From NCBI RefSeq assembly GCF_017656155.1, contig NZ_JACDOH010000002.1, positions 186,001-250,000 on the forward strand: a stretch of 64,000 nucleotides of DNA, in the 5' to 3' direction. The DNA comes from Thermosyntropha sp. (lineage in GTDB: Bacteria; Bacillota; Syntrophomonadia; Syntrophomonadales; Syntrophomonadaceae). Below the pieces are notes generated by a model. That model was not told the origin of the DNA and did no database searches. It was given only the letters and a program-made list of their open reading frames with translations. The position numbers and the translations under genes were made by a program. Of this stretch, positions 35,027 to 45,489 are shown in pieces (the first letter of the stretch is position 1; every line of letters begins with the position of its first letter).

Positions 35027-36100
35027 CTAGCGCTTAGCCTGCAATTGTCCACAAGCTGCTTCAATATCAGCACCTTTTTCTTCTCTTATGGTAACATTAA
35101 GCCCACCTTCAACCAACCAATTATAAAACTGAAGTATCTTATCTTTGGCCGGCTTCTGATAAGGCAAACCTTCCACTTCATTATAAGGAATTAAATTTAC
35201 ATTTGCCAATAAAGGTTTTACCAGTTTAATCATATTATCCGCATCTTTGCGGCTGATGTTCACATCATCTAGCATAACATATTCAAATGTTACTCTGCGG
35301 TTAGTTTGAGCAATATAAAATTCTACTGCCTTAAACAAACTTTCCAAGGGATACTTGCGGTTAATCGGAACCAGTTTATCGCGCAATTCATTATCACATG
35401 CATGCAGAGATACGGCAAGAGTAACCTGTAAATTTTCCAGGGCCAGTTTTTCTATACCTTTTACATCCCCTGAAGTTGATATAGTAATGCTTCTTTGGCC
35501 TATGTTGATTCCCTTATGGTCATTTAAAATATAGATAGATTTTATTACTTCATCATAGTTAAACATTGGTTCACCCATGCCCATATAAACCACATTGCTA
35601 ATTGGCTGCTCATGTTTCAATTTCACTTTTTTCTTAAGTTCTCGCCGTGAACTTAAAAATTCCCCTACAATCTCTCCAGCTGTCAAATTGCGCTGAAACC
35701 CATTCAACCCCGTAGCGCAGAAAGCACAGCCAACAGGACATCCAACCTGAGTAGACAAGCACAGAGAATATCTTATATCTTTTTCATTATCATTTCGCTG
35801 TGGAATTAATACTGTTTCTACTCTTTTCTTATCTGGAAATTCCAATAGATACTTTCTGGTTCCATCCTTAGACACCCTCTGTTTTAAAACTTTAGGAAAA
35901 GAAATGATGGCAACTTCATCCAGCTTAGCTCTTAACTCCTTAGGCAAATCACTCATCGCATAAAAACTGTCTTCATCCTTCTGGTAAATCCACTTGTGTA
36001 TCTGTCTGCCTCTAAATCGTGCTTCGCCTAATGACGTCACAAATTCTTCTAACTCCGATATACCAATACCCAATAATTCGATTTTATCTTTTTTAACCAT
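35027..36100 (-). CDS. rlmN: Dual-specificity 23S rRNA/tRNA adenine C2-methyltransferase (RlmN)
   Basis: 357 residues. Radical-SAM cluster motif CPVGCAFCATG, then GFQRNLTAGE, MGMGEPMFN, the methyl-carrying Cys near the C-terminus (EAACGQL) and an N-terminal helical domain with FRGRQIHKWIYQK. It methylates A2503 of 23S rRNA and A37 in some tRNAs. The start overlaps the rsmB stop by 8 bp. Confidence 0.96.
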   Translation of the reverse strand: MVKKDKIELLGIGISELEEFVTSLGEARFRGRQIHKWIYQKDEDSFYAMSDLPKELRAKLDEVAIISFPKVLKQRVSKDGTRKYLLEFPDKKRVETVLIPQRNDNEKDIRYSLCLSTQVGCPVGCAFCATGLNGFQRNLTAGEIVGEFLSSRRELKKKVKLKHEQPISNVVYMGMGEPMFNYDEVIKSIYILNDHKGINIGQRSITISTSGDVKGIEKLALENLQVTLAVSLHACDNELRDKLVPINRKYPLESLFKAVEFYIAQTNRRVTFEYVMLDDVNISRKDADNMIKLVKPLLANVNLIPYNEVEGLPYQKPAKDKILQFYNWLVEGGLNVTIREEKGADIEAACGQLQAKR

Positions 36101-37469
36101 CTCTATCTCTTTTCTTCCTCCTCATAAGTGCGTAAAACATACCGTCTGTTCTATATTTGCCCGGCAAAATAGTAAGCATACCACTTTCCGCCGCTCTCCG
36201 ATCTTTTTCATCTAGAAGAAAAAAGCTTATTTTTTCGGCAAAACTGGTAAGAATAAAATCACCCCGTTTTTTAAGAAAGGTAGTAACTACCTCTTCATTC
36301 TCCGACTTATTAATGGTACAGGTAGAATATAATAGGATTCCTCCTTCTTCTACCAGTTCAGCAGCCTTTTGTAATAATTTTAACTGTAAAGATACCAAAT
36401 CAGCAATATTTTCCTCCTTTTTTTTCCATCTTAAATCTGACCTTCGATTCAATACCCCTAATCCTGAGCATGGTGCATCCAAAAGCACCCTATTTCCTTT
36501 AGGCATATCGCTGAACAAAGTTATATCTGCTGCTTCTCCTTCGACTATATCAATACCAAGACGATGACAGTTTTCCTCTAAAAGCTTCAATTTTCGGGGA
36601 TAAAGATCAAAAGCCTTTATTTTTCCCTTGTTTTCCATTAATTCTGCCATATGTGTACTTTTTCCGCCTACGCCACAGCAAAGGTCATATATCGTTTCTC
36701 CAGGCTGCGGGTTTAATATAGGGGCAGCCAACATAGAAGCAGGATTTTGAATATAAAAATATCCTTTTTGAAATAAATCAGTATCTTCTAAAGAAACCTG
36801 CATATCATCAACTTCTATATCCCAGGGAGTCAAAAAAACGGAGCTGCAAAATATACCCTCTTTTTCCAACATATCAATAAGCTTATCTCTAGTAATTTTG
36901 AGCACATTAGTTCGCAGATAAACTTTAGGCCTTGAATTATTATAAATCAGTATTTTCTCGCATTCTTCCCTATCCATTTCAAGAAGCCACTTTCTGACCA
37001 TCCATTCTGGATGAGAATAATAGATTGATAAATAATCAACTGTATTTGAAACAGGATATTCTATCTTATCTCTGTTGCGCAGAATATTGCGCAGAACTCC
37101 ATTAACTACCCGTGCTAAAGCCTGGTTAGTTTTTTGCTGGGCTAATTCAACCGCATCATTTACTATCGCATACTCAGGAATTTTTTGCATAAACAATATT
37201 TGATAAACTGAAATTCTCAAAACCGTTCTTATCCAGGGATGTTGTTTATCAATATTTTGTGACAAAAAAAGATTAAGCACCCAGTCAAGGTGCTTTAACA
37301 TACGGACAGTTCCGTTAACCATTTCAGTAACCAATCTCTTATCTTCTCTGCTTAATGAAGATTCACTTAAAAATTTAGCTAAAGCCAAATTAGTATAAGC
37401 TTCTTTTTCCGTTACTTCATGCACAATCCGTGCTGCAAGATTTCTTGATTCAGACCTTGTTTTCTTCAT
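36093..37469 (-). CDS. rsmB: 16S rRNA cytosine-967 C5-methyltransferase
   Basis: 458 residues. An N-terminal NusB-like RNA-binding domain (about 1-150) is followed by a SAM methyltransferase with DLCCGVGGKSTHMAE, the catalytic DAPCSGLGVLNR motif and YSTCTINKSENE with the second catalytic Cys. It begins ATG just after the zinc-protease gene and overlaps rlmN downstream, the usual Firmicutes order fmt-rsmB-rlmN-stp-prkC. Confidence 0.95.
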   Translation of the reverse strand: MKKTRSESRNLAARIVHEVTEKEAYTNLALAKFLSESSLSREDKRLVTEMVNGTVRMLKHLDWVLNLFLSQNIDKQHPWIRTVLRISVYQILFMQKIPEYAIVNDAVELAQQKTNQALARVVNGVLRNILRNRDKIEYPVSNTVDYLSIYYSHPEWMVRKWLLEMDREECEKILIYNNSRPKVYLRTNVLKITRDKLIDMLEKEGIFCSSVFLTPWDIEVDDMQVSLEDTDLFQKGYFYIQNPASMLAAPILNPQPGETIYDLCCGVGGKSTHMAELMENKGKIKAFDLYPRKLKLLEENCHRLGIDIVEGEAADITLFSDMPKGNRVLLDAPCSGLGVLNRRSDLRWKKKEENIADLVSLQLKLLQKAAELVEEGGILLYSTCTINKSENEEVVTTFLKKRGDFILTSFAEKISFFLLDEKDRRAAESGMLTILPGKYRTDGMFYALMRRKKRDRDG

Positions 37470-37487
37470 TTCTAAAACACCTCAAAA

Positions 37488-38168
37488 TCAGTCATCATTG
37501 CCACCGGCAGCTAAAAATATCGTTAAATAATAGAGCAAGTTGGCAATAGCAGAAAGAGCTGCAGCAAGATAAGTTAAAGCAGCAGCACTTAAAACCTTTT
37601 TTACCGCCGGAACTTCATCCATCGATATAATGCCTGCCTCAGTCAATTGGGCAATAGCCCGCCTTGAAGCATTAAATTCTACCGGCAAGGTTACAAGATG
37701 GAATAAAACTACCGCCGAAAACAATATTATTCCTAACAATATTAAATCGGCACTATACATAAAAAGCCCAATTAAAAGTATAGGAAAAGAAGCAGAAGAT
37801 GCAAAATTAGTAACCGGAACCAGCTTGTGTCTCAACTCTAATGGTCCATACTGCTGACTATGCTGAATAGCATGGCCTACTTCATGGGCAGCTACTCCTA
37901 TAGCTGCTAAGGAACTGCTTCCATAAACCGTTTCCGATAGCCTGACTGTCTGGACGGATGGATCATAGTGATCGGTAAGGCTTCCCCCTATCGGCTCAAC
38001 ATTTACCCGGTTTATTCCATTTCTTCTAAGCAACACAGATGCAACTTCTGCACCTGTCATTCCCCTTCTGTTTCTTACCCTGGAATACTTTTCAAAAGTA
38101 GATTTAACTTTAAACTGTGCATAAAGTGAAAGAACAAATGCAGGTAATATAAATATCAAATAGGCCAT
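37488..38168 (-). CDS. Membrane zinc metallopeptidase (Zn_peptidase_2, YugP-like)
   Basis: About 226 residues. The zinc motif HEVGHAIQHSQ is flanked by hydrophobic helices: one at the N-terminus (YLIFILPAFVLSLYAQF) and three after the zinc site. A VEFNASRRA segment between later helices is conserved in this family and may carry the third ligand. The natural substrate is not known. Start ATG 38168 follows AGGAGGATG; the Met at 38195 lies within the preceding gene. Confidence 0.88.
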   Translation of the reverse strand: MAYLIFILPAFVLSLYAQFKVKSTFEKYSRVRNRRGMTGAEVASVLLRRNGINRVNVEPIGGSLTDHYDPSVQTVRLSETVYGSSSLAAIGVAAHEVGHAIQHSQQYGPLELRHKLVPVTNFASSASFPILLIGLFMYSADLILLGIILFSAVVLFHLVTLPVEFNASRRAIAQLTEAGIISMDEVPAVKKVLSAAALTYLAAALSAIANLLYYLTIFLAAGGNDD

Positions 38169-38172
38169 AACC

Positions 38173-38925
38173 TCATCCTCCTTTTTTAAAAGCAATTAAA
38201 GCATTTTTAACCAATTCTAAATCAACATCCGTATTATAGCAAGGTCCAAAAGGACGATTATTTAATATTCCTACAACCGGAAGAGACCCGGTATCCTGAA
38301 TTCCTGAAACAAGATCCCTTTCACAGGCAATCGCTATTATTCCTTTAGGTTTGACTTCTTTTATAAACTTGCGGGCTAAAGTTCCCCCGGTTGCTACCTT
38401 TAAAACTGCGTTGTATTCCCGGGCAAGTTTTTTTAATTCACCTATCTTACACTTGCCGCATTCTCTGCAATTCTCAATATTTATAGTAATTTTAAAAGGG
38501 CAATCTGCATTTTGCAAACAGTGGGGAGCTAAGATCATAATTTGTTCTCCAGGCAACACCAATTTTTTAGCCATAACCAAAAAATTATTTACTTCAATAT
38601 AAGAACTTAAAATTTTTTCCTTTTGAACACCTAAAAACCTTCCCACCATTAAAGTTATTGGAAATAAAATATCACTGACTGTCTTGGTTAAAATTTCTAA
38701 TGAAGGTATAGATTTTGATTTAAAAATCATTATTATAATTGCTATTATACCTGTACCAAAAACAACAAATAATCCAGCTACAATAATAGTCAAAGCGATA
38801 AGTATTACCTGGCTTAAAACAATATTATGATTAACCATAAGATACCATAAAAGCAAAATTGCTGATATCAGAAAAAGAAGGCTTCCTCCTAAAAGTCCTA
38901 CATACACCCTTTTTTTAATTTTCAT
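38173..38925 (-). CDS. DUF116-family protein
   Basis: About 250 residues. Two N-terminal membrane segments (GLLGGSLLFLISAILLLWYL and LIALTIIVAGLFVVFGTGII) precede a soluble domain rich in paired cysteines (CLQNADCPF, CRECGKCKIG, ACERDLVSG, GPCYNTD). This is the DUF116 pattern, often placed between fmt and rsmB in Clostridia. The cysteines suggest an Fe-S or metal site, but the role is unknown. It overlaps the fmt end by 11 bp. Confidence 0.88.
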   Translation of the reverse strand: MKIKKRVYVGLLGGSLLFLISAILLLWYLMVNHNIVLSQVILIALTIIVAGLFVVFGTGIIAIIIMIFKSKSIPSLEILTKTVSDILFPITLMVGRFLGVQKEKILSSYIEVNNFLVMAKKLVLPGEQIMILAPHCLQNADCPFKITINIENCRECGKCKIGELKKLAREYNAVLKVATGGTLARKFIKEVKPKGIIAIACERDLVSGIQDTGSLPVVGILNNRPFGPCYNTDVDLELVKNALIAFKKGG

Positions 38926-39868
38926 CAAAATTTTCCTGCCTTCCCAAAACTAAACCCTCAATAATTCGATTTCCTTTTATAAATTCAGAAGCAGGCATGC
39001 GTTTTTTACCTTCTCTTTGCAGTTCCAGTATCTCAAGACTTCCTTTTCCTGTTTGAACAATGAAGCTATCTTTATTAACTGTCAGTATAGTTCCCGGTTT
39101 ACCTTCTGTATCTTTTTCAGCTATTCGGCTTTTGAAAATCTTGATTTTATTCTTCCCTATCGTTGTGTAAGCTCCTGGTTTAGGACTTAAAGCCCTTACC
39201 TGATTATGTATTGCTGAAGCCGGCTTATTCCAGTCTATAATTTCATCAGCATACGTAAGCATAGCTGCATAAGTAGCCTTAGAGCCATCCTGCTTCTGAC
39301 GCTTTATCTTTTCACTTTTAAGTGATTTTATGGTTTTTATAAGAAGATCGGCACCTTTCCAGGCTAAAATAGCTTCTAATTCGCCATGGGTAATATTCTC
39401 CTCAATAGGCACCTTAAGCTGCATAATTATATCTCCGGTATCCAAACCTTCTTCCATAAACATAGTCGTGACCCCAGTTTCTTTTCTTCCATCCATTATA
39501 GCTCTCTGTATAGGAGCTGCACCTCGATAAAAAGGAAGTAATGAAGCGTGGACATTTATACATCCTAAAGGCGGCAATTCCAGAAGCGTTTTGGGCAAAA
39601 TTTGCCCATAAGATACTACAACAATAAGCTCTGGTTCCCAGGATTTAATATATTCCACCGCTTCAATTTTTTTTATGTTTTCCGGCTGATAAACCGGAAG
39701 GTCGTTAAGTAGGGCAATTTCCTTAACAGGCGGAGGAATTATCTTATTCCCCCTTCCTTTAGGCCGATCAGGCTGAGTTACTACCCCCGCAATATCATAC
39801 CCTTCCTCAACAAGCTTTTTAAGAGAAGGAACCGCAAAATCAGATGTTCCCATAAATACTATTCTCAA
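38915..39868 (-). CDS. fmt: Methionyl-tRNA formyltransferase
   Basis: 317 residues. N-terminal formyltransferase: FMGTSDFAVPSL, SYGQILP, NVHASLLPFYRGAAPIQRA (catalytic Asn/His) and EEGLDTGDI (catalytic Asp), and a C-terminal OB-like tRNA-binding domain. It formylates initiator Met-tRNA. Start TTG 39868 follows GGGAGG by 11 bases. It lies directly downstream of def, whose product removes the same formyl group. Confidence 0.95.
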   Translation of the reverse strand: MRIVFMGTSDFAVPSLKKLVEEGYDIAGVVTQPDRPKGRGNKIIPPPVKEIALLNDLPVYQPENIKKIEAVEYIKSWEPELIVVVSYGQILPKTLLELPPLGCINVHASLLPFYRGAAPIQRAIMDGRKETGVTTMFMEEGLDTGDIIMQLKVPIEENITHGELEAILAWKGADLLIKTIKSLKSEKIKRQKQDGSKATYAAMLTYADEIIDWNKPASAIHNQVRALSPKPGAYTTIGKNKIKIFKSRIAEKDTEGKPGTILTVNKDSFIVQTGKGSLEILELQREGKKRMPASEFIKGNRIIEGLVLGRQENFDEN

Positions 39869-39888
39869 TTCTTTATAGCCTCCCTCAA

Positions 39889-40344
39889 TTACTTTTCTTT
39901 TATTATCTCAGTTGCCTTATCAATAAAAAGTATTCCATCTAAATGATCTATTTCATGCTGCAAAACTCTTGCCAGTAAGTCTTCTGCTTCAACCGTTATA
40001 GTTTCATTATGTCGATTTAAAGCCTTTACTATAACTTTTTTAGCTCTGCTTACCTTACCATAAACCCCCGGGATGCTCAAACAACCTTCTCTTCCCGTTT
40101 GTTCTCCCTCTTTATATATAATTTCCGGATTTATAAGCTCCATATAATTATCTCCAGGATCAACTACAATTACTCTTTTTAACACCCCAATTTGCGGAGC
40201 AGCCAATCCAATTCCATCAAACTCATACATAGTATCTTTCATGTTTTCTAAAAGCCTTAATAACCCATCATTTATTCGCGTAACTTCCTTAGCTTTAGTT
40301 CTGAGAACTTCGTTAGGCACAGTAACTACTTTATATACAGCCAA
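39889..40344 (-). CDS. def: Peptide deformylase
   Basis: 151 residues. All three deformylase motifs are present: GIGLAAPQIG, EGCLSIPG (metal Cys) and HEIDHLDG (metal His and catalytic Glu). It removes formyl from new proteins. Start TTG 40344 follows GGAGGG. It lies 12 bp downstream of priA and 20 bp upstream of fmt. Confidence 0.96.
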   Translation of the reverse strand: MAVYKVVTVPNEVLRTKAKEVTRINDGLLRLLENMKDTMYEFDGIGLAAPQIGVLKRVIVVDPGDNYMELINPEIIYKEGEQTGREGCLSIPGVYGKVSRAKKVIVKALNRHNETITVEAEDLLARVLQHEIDHLDGILFIDKATEIIKEK

Positions 40345-40356
40345 AAAAATCCCTCC

Positions 40357-42765
40357 TTACATCAGGACGAGCGGATTTATATCCACTTCAATCCTTACAT
40401 CACTGCTAAATTTTATCCTGTTTTTTACTACATGTCTTCCTATACTTCTTAATAATAATATATTTTCGCACTTTATGATAACCTGGTAACGAAATCTATT
40501 TCTAAGACGCATAATCGGACAGGGGGCTGGCCCTAAAATCTCCAATCTATCTTCCTTGGCGTCGATGATTTCATTTATATACTGAACTAGATTTTGGGCT
40601 TCTTCCTCACATACATTCTGATTTAATGAAGAAGCTACCATGCGCAAAATGTTGGTAAAAGGAGGATAATCGAGAAGCTTGCGCTGTTTTATCTCCTCAT
40701 AATAAAAACCGATATAATCCTGCCTGGCTGCCAGATTTACAATATGATTGTCAGGTTGATAAGTCTGAATTACTACTTCACCCGGAATCCCCCCTCTTCC
40801 TGCTCTTCCCGCCGCCTGCACGATAAGCTGAAAAGCCCTTTCCCCAGCACGAAAATCAGGCAGATTAAGCATACCATCAGCATCAATGATACCCACCAGT
40901 GATACAGCTGGAAAATTAAAGCCTTTGGCTATCATCTGAGTGCCGATAAGGATATCTATTTCCTTGTTTTGCATAGCTTTAAGAATATTTTTTTGTTCTT
41001 CCCTCCGCCGGCTTATATCTATGTCTAAACGCTTAATCTTAGCCTCCGGAAATAACCTTTTAAGCTCTTCTTCCACTCTCTGAGTCCCAAACCCTACCTG
41101 TTTTAAATACTTACTGCCACATTCTGGACAAAAAACAGGAGGTTTAGCCGAAAAATTGCAGTAATGGCATATATTAAGCTTAATATCATTATGATAAGTC
41201 ATACCCACCGAACAGTTAGGGCATAAGATTACATTTCCGCACTGAGCACATATTGTAAGAAGGGAATACCCGCGTCTGTTCAAAAATAAAATACTCTGCT
41301 CTCCCTTATCTAAATTCTCCTGTATCTTTTTATATAAAAAACCTGATATTACCAGATTATGAGTTTTAGCAGAGCCTTTATTTAAACGCATATCTTCAAT
41401 ATAAACCCGTGGCATAACTGCCTCTCCTACCCGTTTCGAAAGCGCTAAAAGTTTCATTTCGCCCTGCATAGCCCTATAAAAGGTTTCAATAGATGGAGTA
41501 GCACTGCCTAAAACTAAAAGTGCTGATTCAATCTGTGCCCTTTTTCGGGCAACTTCTACTGCATGATAGCGCGGTGTTTCCTCTTGTTTGTAAGTATTTT
41601 CCTGTTCTTCATCAATTATTATAAGCCCCAAATTATGTACTGGGGCAAAAACTGCTGACCTAGTACCTAAAACCAGTCTGGCTTCTCCCCGTTTAATCCT
41701 CTGCCACTCATCATATCTCTCCGACAAAGTCATTCCGCTGTGCATAACTGCAATATCTGGAATCCTTAAAGAAAACATCTCTACCAGATGCCGGGTTAAG
41801 GCAATTTCCGGTACCAGTATAATCACACTCTTTCCCTTTTTAATACAAAACTCAGCCGCATTAAGATAAACTTCACTTTTACCACTTCCGGTAACTCCAA
41901 AAAGCAAATACTCTTTATAGCCTTTTCCCAAATCCTCAACTATACTTTCTATTGCCAGTTTTTGTTCATCTGTCAAAACTGGACGCATATAAGTAAACTC
42001 TGGTTTTTTTCTTACTTTTTTTATATAGCCTTTATTCAAGAGAGCATTTATACTGGCTTTAGGAATAATTTTATCAAATACCTCACATTCTGCTTCTCCT
42101 TCAGATAGCAAAAACTCAAGTGCTTCCGCCTGACGCGGTGCTTTTCTGCATAAGTAAGGCATATCCCTGTCAAAATCAAATTTATCTATTTTATAAATAT
42201 ACCCAGCCTTAGCCGCAGAATAACCTGAATAAGTTCCGGTAGTTGACACTAATCCTTTAAATTTAAGCTGTTCTAAAACATCAGAACCTAAAATTTTTTT
42301 AGCCTCTCTTAAACTAATCTCACCTTTTTTCCAGAGTTGTTCAAAAAAAACTGTATATTTTTCAATAAACTGGTTTAATTCTAAGTCAAATACCTCATCT
42401 GCACAAACATTAGGAATTACAACTTCATCTTTTTTACGGGTAATAGCCCTAGGAACAATAATATTTAAAGCCATAGAAAGCGGACATATATAATTTTCGG
42501 ACATCCATTCCGCAAGTCTGAACAGTTCTTCATCAAAAACAGGTTCCTTATCCAAAACTTTTATTATCGGCTTTAAGTCAGTCATTATTTTACTGGACAG
42601 AGTACTCTCCTTTACAGCATAACCTTCTACCTTTTTTCTGCCTAGTTCTACCAAAACCCTCCTGCCCAAAACCTGCATAATTGAATAACCTTCTGGAATA
42701 AAGTAAGTATAAAGACTATCAAATCTTGTATCAGGCAAATTGATCAAAACATCAACACACTTCAC
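40357..42765 (-). CDS. priA: Primosomal protein N' (PriA helicase)
   Basis: About 802 residues. A 3'-DNA-binding and winged-helix N-terminal part is followed by a DEAH-type superfamily 2 helicase with Walker A GVTGSGKSEV, Walker B IIDEEQ, and motif GRAGRGGIPGEVVIQT. Eight zinc cysteines are clear (CAQCGNVILCPNCSVG, CHYCNFS, CPECGSKY). It restarts stalled replication forks. The Walker B box reads DEEQ where most PriA have DEEH. I start at GTG 42765, six bases after AGGAGG; the in-frame Met at 42792 lies before that site. Confidence 0.95.
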   Translation of the reverse strand: MKCVDVLINLPDTRFDSLYTYFIPEGYSIMQVLGRRVLVELGRKKVEGYAVKESTLSSKIMTDLKPIIKVLDKEPVFDEELFRLAEWMSENYICPLSMALNIIVPRAITRKKDEVVIPNVCADEVFDLELNQFIEKYTVFFEQLWKKGEISLREAKKILGSDVLEQLKFKGLVSTTGTYSGYSAAKAGYIYKIDKFDFDRDMPYLCRKAPRQAEALEFLLSEGEAECEVFDKIIPKASINALLNKGYIKKVRKKPEFTYMRPVLTDEQKLAIESIVEDLGKGYKEYLLFGVTGSGKSEVYLNAAEFCIKKGKSVIILVPEIALTRHLVEMFSLRIPDIAVMHSGMTLSERYDEWQRIKRGEARLVLGTRSAVFAPVHNLGLIIIDEEQENTYKQEETPRYHAVEVARKRAQIESALLVLGSATPSIETFYRAMQGEMKLLALSKRVGEAVMPRVYIEDMRLNKGSAKTHNLVISGFLYKKIQENLDKGEQSILFLNRRGYSLLTICAQCGNVILCPNCSVGMTYHNDIKLNICHYCNFSAKPPVFCPECGSKYLKQVGFGTQRVEEELKRLFPEAKIKRLDIDISRRREEQKNILKAMQNKEIDILIGTQMIAKGFNFPAVSLVGIIDADGMLNLPDFRAGERAFQLIVQAAGRAGRGGIPGEVVIQTYQPDNHIVNLAARQDYIGFYYEEIKQRKLLDYPPFTNILRMVASSLNQNVCEEEAQNLVQYINEIIDAKEDRLEILGPAPCPIMRLRNRFRYQVIIKCENILLLRSIGRHVVKNRIKFSSDVRIEVDINPLVLM

Positions 42766-42805
42766 ATTTTGCCTCCTCAAATAAAAAACCATAAATATTT
42801 ATCAT

Positions 42806-42837
42806 AATTAAAGGCGGGAATATCCCCGCCTTTAATT
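42806..42837 (-). terminator. Terminator-like hairpin after metK
   Basis: 13-bp stem AATTAAAGGCGGG / CCCGCCTTTAATT between metK and priA. The following sequence on the minus strand (ATGATAAA) is a weak T tract, so part of the transcript probably reads into priA. Confidence 0.6.
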
Positions 42838-42861
42838 GTATCTCAAATATGTCAATAATTT

Positions 42862-44058
42862 CTACTCAAGCCCGGCTTCTTTTCTGAGTATTTCTGCTTT
42901 ATCAGTTTTTTCCCAGGTAAAATCTGCATCATTTCTCCCAAAATGCCCATAAGCTGCAGTTTTTTTATAAATCGGCCGTCTCAAATCTAAATCGCGAATA
43001 ATAGCACCTGGGCGTAGGTCAAAGTGTTTGGTAACAAGCTCGGCAATCTTTTCTTCCGGTATCTTATTGGTACCAAACGTTTCAACTCTAACAGAAACCG
43101 GTTTAGCTACTCCTATAGCATATGCAAGCTGGATTTCACAGCGATCAGCTAAGCCTGCAGCCACAACGTTTTTAGCTACATAACGTGCAGCATAGGCAGC
43201 TGAACGGTCAACCTTAGTGGGATCTTTACCAGAAAAAGCCCCACCGCCGTGTCTAGCCATACCACCATAAGTATCAACAATTATCTTGCGTCCAGTAAGC
43301 CCACAATCTCCCTGTGGCCCTCCAATAACAAACCTTCCAGTAGGATTAATAAAAAATCTGGTTTTATCATCAAGCATTTCTTTCGGTATTACATATCTTA
43401 CAACATATTCAATTATATCCCGCTCTATAACATCATGGTCAACTTCAGGATGATGTTGTGCAGAAACTACTACTGTATCAACCCTTACCGGCTTATTACC
43501 TTCATATTCTACTGTTACCTGAGTCTTTCCATCTGGACGCAAATAAGGAATTATGCCTTCTTTACGCACCTGGGCTAGTCTTTGCGCCATCTTGCTAGCT
43601 AATAAAGCAGGCATAGGCATAAGTTCAGGAGTTTCATTGCTGGCATAGCCAAACATCATCCCCTGATCTCCGGCACCGATAGCTTCAATCTCTTCGTCAG
43701 TCATCTCGCCTTTTTTGGCTTCATAAGCCTTATCAACACCCATCGCGATATCGCCTGACTGTTCATCCAATGTAGTTATAACTGCACAGGTATCACAGTC
43801 AAAACCAAATTTTGCACGGGTATAGCCAATTTCTCTGATTGTGTTTCTTACCAACTTTGGTATATCTACATAGCAAGAGGTAGTTATTTCCCCCGAAACT
43901 ATAACTAACCCCGTAGTAACCATGGTTTCAGCAGCTACTCTGGCGTTAGGATCCTGGGCAATAATCGCATCTAAAACAGCATCTGAAATCTGGTCAGCTA
44001 TTTTATCAGGATGACCTTCGGTGACCGATTCCGATGTAAATAAATTTCTGTACAACAT
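42862..44058 (-). CDS. metK: S-adenosylmethionine synthetase
   Basis: About 398 residues. It makes SAM from methionine and ATP. Motifs: [42 protein letters not shown] and [16 protein letters not shown]. Unlike metNIQ it has no S-box directly upstream; it lies 14 bp after coaBC. ATG 44058 is preferred because AAGGAG is six bases upstream and the ATG at 44064 overlaps that site. Confidence 0.97.
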   Translation of the reverse strand: MLYRNLFTSESVTEGHPDKIADQISDAVLDAIIAQDPNARVAAETMVTTGLVIVSGEITTSCYVDIPKLVRNTIREIGYTRAKFGFDCDTCAVITTLDEQSGDIAMGVDKAYEAKKGEMTDEEIEAIGAGDQGMMFGYASNETPELMPMPALLASKMAQRLAQVRKEGIIPYLRPDGKTQVTVEYEGNKPVRVDTVVVSAQHHPEVDHDVIERDIIEYVVRYVIPKEMLDDKTRFFINPTGRFVIGGPQGDCGLTGRKIIVDTYGGMARHGGGAFSGKDPTKVDRSAAYAARYVAKNVVAAGLADRCEIQLAYAIGVAKPVSVRVETFGTNKIPEEKIAELVTKHFDLRPGAIIRDLDLRRPIYKKTAAYGHFGRNDADFTWEKTDKAEILRKEAGLE

Positions 44059-44072
44059 TTTCATCTCCTTAC

Positions 44073-45272
44073 TTAAAATAATTCAACCGCTTTATCAATA
44101 ATAGCAGCCGCCACTCTTTCCTTGCTCATTTGAGGCAGAGGCTTCACCTCACCGCGACGGTCAATAATGGTTACAATATTGGTATCACTGCCGAAGCCGG
44201 CCCCTTCTTCTGAAACATCATTGGCTACAATAAAATCAAGGTTTTTTTCTTCCAGCTTTCTTCTAGCATATTCTAAGAGATTATTAGTTTCCGCTGCAAA
44301 CCCTACCATAATCTGACCCGTTTTTTTGCGTTTTCCCAGCTCTTTTAAAATATCCGGGGTGCTGGTTAATTCTAAAAGGAGCTTGTCTTCCTTATGCTCC
44401 CTTTTTTTTATTTTAATCTCTGATTTATTAGCAGCTTTAAAATCCCCCACTGCAGCTGCTCCAATTATTATATCGCATTCCGGCTGTTTTTGAAGCATAA
44501 CTTCACACATTTCATCAGCACTCCAAACCGGAATAAATTCAACTCCAGTCGGTGGAGTTAATGTAGACCTACCGCTTACGAGAATAACTTCCGCACCTCT
44601 TAATAAAGCTTCTCGGGCAATTGCATATCCCATCTTTCCTGTGCTGCGGTTGCATATAAATCTTATCGGGTCAATATCTTCACAGGTTGTCCCTGCATTT
44701 ACTAAAACTTTTTTACCCTTAAGATCCTTTTTATCATTAAGCATCTGCCTGATTTTTTCATAAATTTCTTCTATATCAGGTAAACGCCCCTTTCCTACGG
44801 CATCACACGCCAGCTTTCCACTTGCTGGATTCATAATTTCAAAGCCATATTCAGCCAATTTAGTAAGATTAGCCTGGACAATAGGATTTTCATACATATT
44901 GGTATTCATTGAGGGAACCACCAGAACTGGGGCTGTATTGGCAAGCATAATAGTAGAAAGCAGGTCATCTGCAATACCATGCGCCATCTTGGCAATAAAA
45001 TTAGCCGTAGCCGGAGCAATCACCATCAAATCCAATGCTTCAGCTATACCTATATGCTGAACCTTCCATTCACCTGATTCCTGCCATAAGTCAGTTGCAA
45101 CATCACGACCAGACAAAGTGCGAAAAGTAAGCGGAGTAATAAACTTAGTAGCTGCTTCAGTCATTATTACAATAACATTTATGTCCTCATCTTTGCTGAG
45201 TCTGCTAACTAAATCAGCTATTTTATAGGATGCAATTCCACCAGTTATCCCCACTCCAACTGTTTTTTTCAT
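44073..45272 (-). CDS. coaBC: Phosphopantothenoylcysteine decarboxylase/synthetase
   Basis: About 399 residues. CoaC flavoprotein half: [15 protein letters not shown], the active-site His in VQHIGIAEA, and the substrate-binding [11 protein letters not shown]. CoaB half (about 185-399): [19 protein letters not shown] and [13 protein letters not shown]. It carries out two steps of coenzyme A synthesis. ATG 45272 follows GGGGGCAT and lies next to the rpoZ stop; the Met at 45305 lies inside rpoZ. Confidence 0.95.
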   Translation of the reverse strand: MKKTVGVGITGGIASYKIADLVSRLSKDEDINVIVIMTEAATKFITPLTFRTLSGRDVATDLWQESGEWKVQHIGIAEALDLMVIAPATANFIAKMAHGIADDLLSTIMLANTAPVLVVPSMNTNMYENPIVQANLTKLAEYGFEIMNPASGKLACDAVGKGRLPDIEEIYEKIRQMLNDKKDLKGKKVLVNAGTTCEDIDPIRFICNRSTGKMGYAIAREALLRGAEVILVSGRSTLTPPTGVEFIPVWSADEMCEVMLQKQPECDIIIGAAAVGDFKAANKSEIKIKKREHKEDKLLLELTSTPDILKELGKRKKTGQIMVGFAAETNNLLEYARRKLEEKNLDFIVANDVSEEGAGFGSDTNIVTIIDRRGEVKPLPQMSKERVAAAIIDKAVELF

Positions 45273-45273
45273 A

Positions 45274-45489
45274 TTATGCCCCCTTATTTTCACGCTCTCC
45301 CTCAAAAGAAATCACAATTTCACCATTAACCACTTCATCCAATGCCCGGGTAACTATGCTGGATAATCTATAATTTTCGTCATTCTTAGCTTCTTCAGAT
45401 AAAATGCGAGCCCTCTTCGCTACTGCGACTACTACTGCATACTTGCTGCCAGCAATTTTTAAAATATCACGCGTAGAAGGAGGAAGCAA
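45274..45489 (-). CDS. rpoZ: RNA polymerase omega subunit
   Basis: 71 residues, the usual short Firmicutes length. The conserved core SKYAVVVAVAKRARIL and NYRLSSIVTRALDEVVNGEI matches omega, which stabilises the beta' subunit. Start TTG 45489 follows GGAGGTGAT. It lies between gmk (1 bp apart) and coaBC. Confidence 0.93.
   Translation of the reverse strand: MLPPSTRDILKIAGSKYAVVVAVAKRARILSEEAKNDENYRLSSIVTRALDEVVNGEIVISFEGERENKGA

Noticed and set aside
44059-44072. An S-box in front of metK
   Set aside because: coaBC ends 14 bp upstream and no S-box motif is present; metK is inside the housekeeping cluster.
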